Below are positions 5,273-6,496 of a DNA stretch of 6,496 bases, in pieces. The DNA is from Candidatus Methanoplasma sp. (lineage in GTDB: Archaea > Thermoplasmatota > Thermoplasmata > Methanomassiliicoccales > Methanomethylophilaceae). A program made the position numbers and the translations under genes. Position 1 is the first letter of the stretch. The number at the start of each line of letters is the position of its first letter. Location: positions 1 to 6,496 of the forward strand of contig JAIRQG010000018.1 of the NCBI GenBank assembly GCA_031256615.1, in the 5' to 3' direction. The notes beneath the pieces are model-generated. The model did no database searches. It saw only the letters and a program-made list of their open reading frames with translations, and was not told the origin of the DNA.

Positions 5273-6153
5273 GTCAGACAATCGGCAGTCCGAGGATAAA
5301 GTTCGAGAATCCGGACTGGGAGAGCATCGCAGAGGCGGGATACCTCTGTGCCGATATGCACGTCCACACCGATTGTTCCGATTCAAACAGCAGCATCAGA
5401 AGGCTGCTGGAAATAGCCAGATCGAGGAATGTGGGGATAGCGGTCACCGACCATAATCTGATAAGTTCGCTTGAAGGAATAAACATTGACAAAGAAGATG
5501 TTTTCATCATCCCCGGAATGGAAGTGAGCACATCGGACGGGCCGCATATACTCACTTATTTCTACGAAATGAACGACCTAAAGGATTTTTGGCAGGAGAA
5601 TATCAAGCCGCGGCTGCAGGCGTGCCCGTGGCTTGCTCTCAGAGACTGCACGACCGAGAAACTCTTGGATCTTCTGGAGGGCCATAACTGCGTCGTATCG
5701 GGGGCTCATCCCATGGGATACCTAGGATCGAACAAAGGCGTCGAGATATGCAACAGGAAAGGATACCTCTCCGACGAAACGGTAAGCAGATTGGATGCGT
5801 ACGAGGTGATCTGCGGCGGAATGACCCGCGAGGACAACATCGAAGCGATAAAATCGTTCGGGAAATACGGGCTGGGGATAACAGGCGGAAGCGACGGGCA
5901 CATCGCAGAGGATCTGGGCTCGGTCGTCACGATGTCAAAAGCGCACGATGTCGAGAGCTTTCTGGATAATATTATGAAAAGAGAGAACGCCGTAAGGGGT
6001 TCAGAGAAAGATTTTCCGAGAAGGGCGCTTACCGGTCTGACATCCTTCTATCAATTTTTGGATCATACTCCGTCTGTCATCAGAGTACAGTCTTATCAGA
6101 TGGCGATGACGATCAAACGCGGAACAAAAAGGAAGATGAATAGAAAAGGATGA
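5248..6153 (+). CDS. PHP-domain metal-dependent phosphoesterase
   Basis: The 301-residue protein belongs to the PHP family, metal phosphoesterases that include nucleoside-bisphosphate phosphatases, 5'-3' RNase AM/YciV, histidinol phosphatase and polymerase proofreading domains. Motifs in order: DMHVHTDCSD with His38, His40 and Asp45; TDHN with Asp68 and His69; GMEVST with Glu92; His100; GAHPMG with His154; GGSDGH with Asp216 and His218. The metal-site set appears complete. The C-terminal 30 residues are basic and outside the core. The GGAGG before ATG 5248 sets the start, giving a 25-base overlap with the deaminase; the alternative ATG at 5269 overlaps its stop as ATGA. Context suggests action on a nucleotide linked to the deaminase product or substrate, but that is inference; the exact substrate is unknown. 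Confidence 0.88.
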   Translation: MALTVSEMSQTIGSPRIKFENPDWESIAEAGYLCADMHVHTDCSDSNSSIRRLLEIARSRNVGIAVTDHNLISSLEGINIDKEDVFIIPGMEVSTSDGPHILTYFYEMNDLKDFWQENIKPRLQACPWLALRDCTTEKLLDLLEGHNCVVSGAHPMGYLGSNKGVEICNRKGYLSDETVSRLDAYEVICGGMTREDNIEAIKSFGKYGLGITGGSDGHIAEDLGSVVTMSKAHDVESFLDNIMKRENAVRGSEKDFPRRALTGLTSFYQFLDHTPSVIRVQSYQMAMTIKRGTKRKMNRKG

Positions 6154-6180
6154 GTAAATAGATTTTAGATACTAAGTAAA

Positions 6181-6195
6181 TTTATATATATAAAA
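6181..6195 (+). promoter_or_regulatory. Strong TATA box upstream of the ABC ATPase gene
   Basis: TTTATATATATAAAA is the best box A in the window. Read as TTTATATA (6181-6188) it predicts transcription from about 6212, at the ATG at 6213. A separate promoter here shows that the ABC operon is not simply the continuation of the deaminase-PHP unit. Confidence 0.65.
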
Positions 6196-6212
6196 TTTGA
6201 ATGGCAGAAGAT

Positions 6213-6496
6213 ATGTCATCCGACAATCCGATTGAAATAGTGAGGCTTCGGAAAGAATACGGAGATTTTGTCGCAGTGGACAATCTTAACCTTTCTGTGA
6301 AAAAGAACAGCTTCACAGGCTTTCTGGGACCTAACGGCGCTGGGAAGAGCACTACACTGAAGATACTGACACATCTTATCAACGCAACATCAGGAGAGGC
6401 CTACATCAATGGCACAGACGTAACAAAAGATCCGAAAAGAGCCCTTACCAATGTGGGCACCGTTGTTGAAACTCCGGAGTTTTACCCATACCTTAC
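6213..6496 (+). CDS. ABC transporter ATP-binding protein (BcrA-type), N-terminal part
   Basis: Ninety-four codons are visible before the window ends. The Walker A motif GPNGAGKST is at 39-47 from the ATG at 6213, preceded by the usual aromatic A-loop region (KEYGDFVAV). At the Q-loop the sequence reads GTVVETPEFYPYLT, with Glu in place of the usual Gln. That form is typical of the BcrA/lantibiotic-immunity-like branch of multidrug or peptide exporters. Such ATPases sit on the inner face of the membrane and work with a separate permease, expected downstream. An ATG at 6201 in the same frame adds four residues, but the TATA position places transcription start after it. Walker B, the signature motif and the permease are outside the window. 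Confidence 0.93.
   Translation, partial: MSSDNPIEIVRLRKEYGDFVAVDNLNLSVKKNSFTGFLGPNGAGKSTTLKILTHLINATSGEAYINGTDVTKDPKRALTNVGTVVETPEFYPYL

Overview
The window looks like chromosomal DNA of a moderate-GC euryarchaeon, most likely a Thermoplasmata-type methanogen (Methanomassiliicoccales or a relative). The archaeal call is firm. It rests on a class I archaeal CCA-adding enzyme, an archaeal-type adenosine-nucleoside deaminase homologue, and several genes whose A/T-rich TATA (box A) element lies about 26 bases upstream of the start codon with no Shine-Dalgarno site, which is the arrangement of leaderless archaeal transcripts. The order-level placement is inference from gene style only.

Layout: 1-419 (minus) is the N-terminal part of a NuoL/M/N- or Ech/Hyf-type proton-pumping membrane subunit that runs off the left edge. 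A 158-bp divergent promoter region with two short inverted repeats separates it from a small three-helix membrane protein of unknown function (578-943, plus). That gene converges on a CCA tRNA nucleotidyltransferase (948-2273, minus), and both stop codons lie inside one perfect 14-bp palindrome. Upstream of cca on the same strand is an RNase Z-like metallo-beta-lactamase hydrolase (2326-3162, minus) that lacks the tRNA-binding arm.

From 3163 to 3982 there is an 820-bp gene-poor stretch. It holds a zinc-ribbon-like micro-ORF, a strongly folded plus-strand element with its own TATA box and T6 terminator (candidate small RNA, about 3358-3477), more hairpins, and a 67-codon minus-strand reading frame with only a TTG start. 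To the right, an S-adenosylhomocysteine/5'-methylthioadenosine deaminase-like amidohydrolase (3983-5272) overlaps a PHP-domain phosphoesterase (5248-6153), so the pair is probably translationally coupled. At the right edge a strong TATA box drives an ABC transporter ATPase of the BcrA type, cut off by the window.

Working together: cca and perhaps its MBL neighbour concern tRNA 3' ends or other phosphoester or ester chemistry. The deaminase/PHP pair suggests salvage or disposal of nucleoside by-products of SAM chemistry, but the PHP substrate cannot be read from sequence. I see no obvious new multi-gene defence or mobile system. The least explained signal is the structured element in the 3.3-3.6 kb gap.
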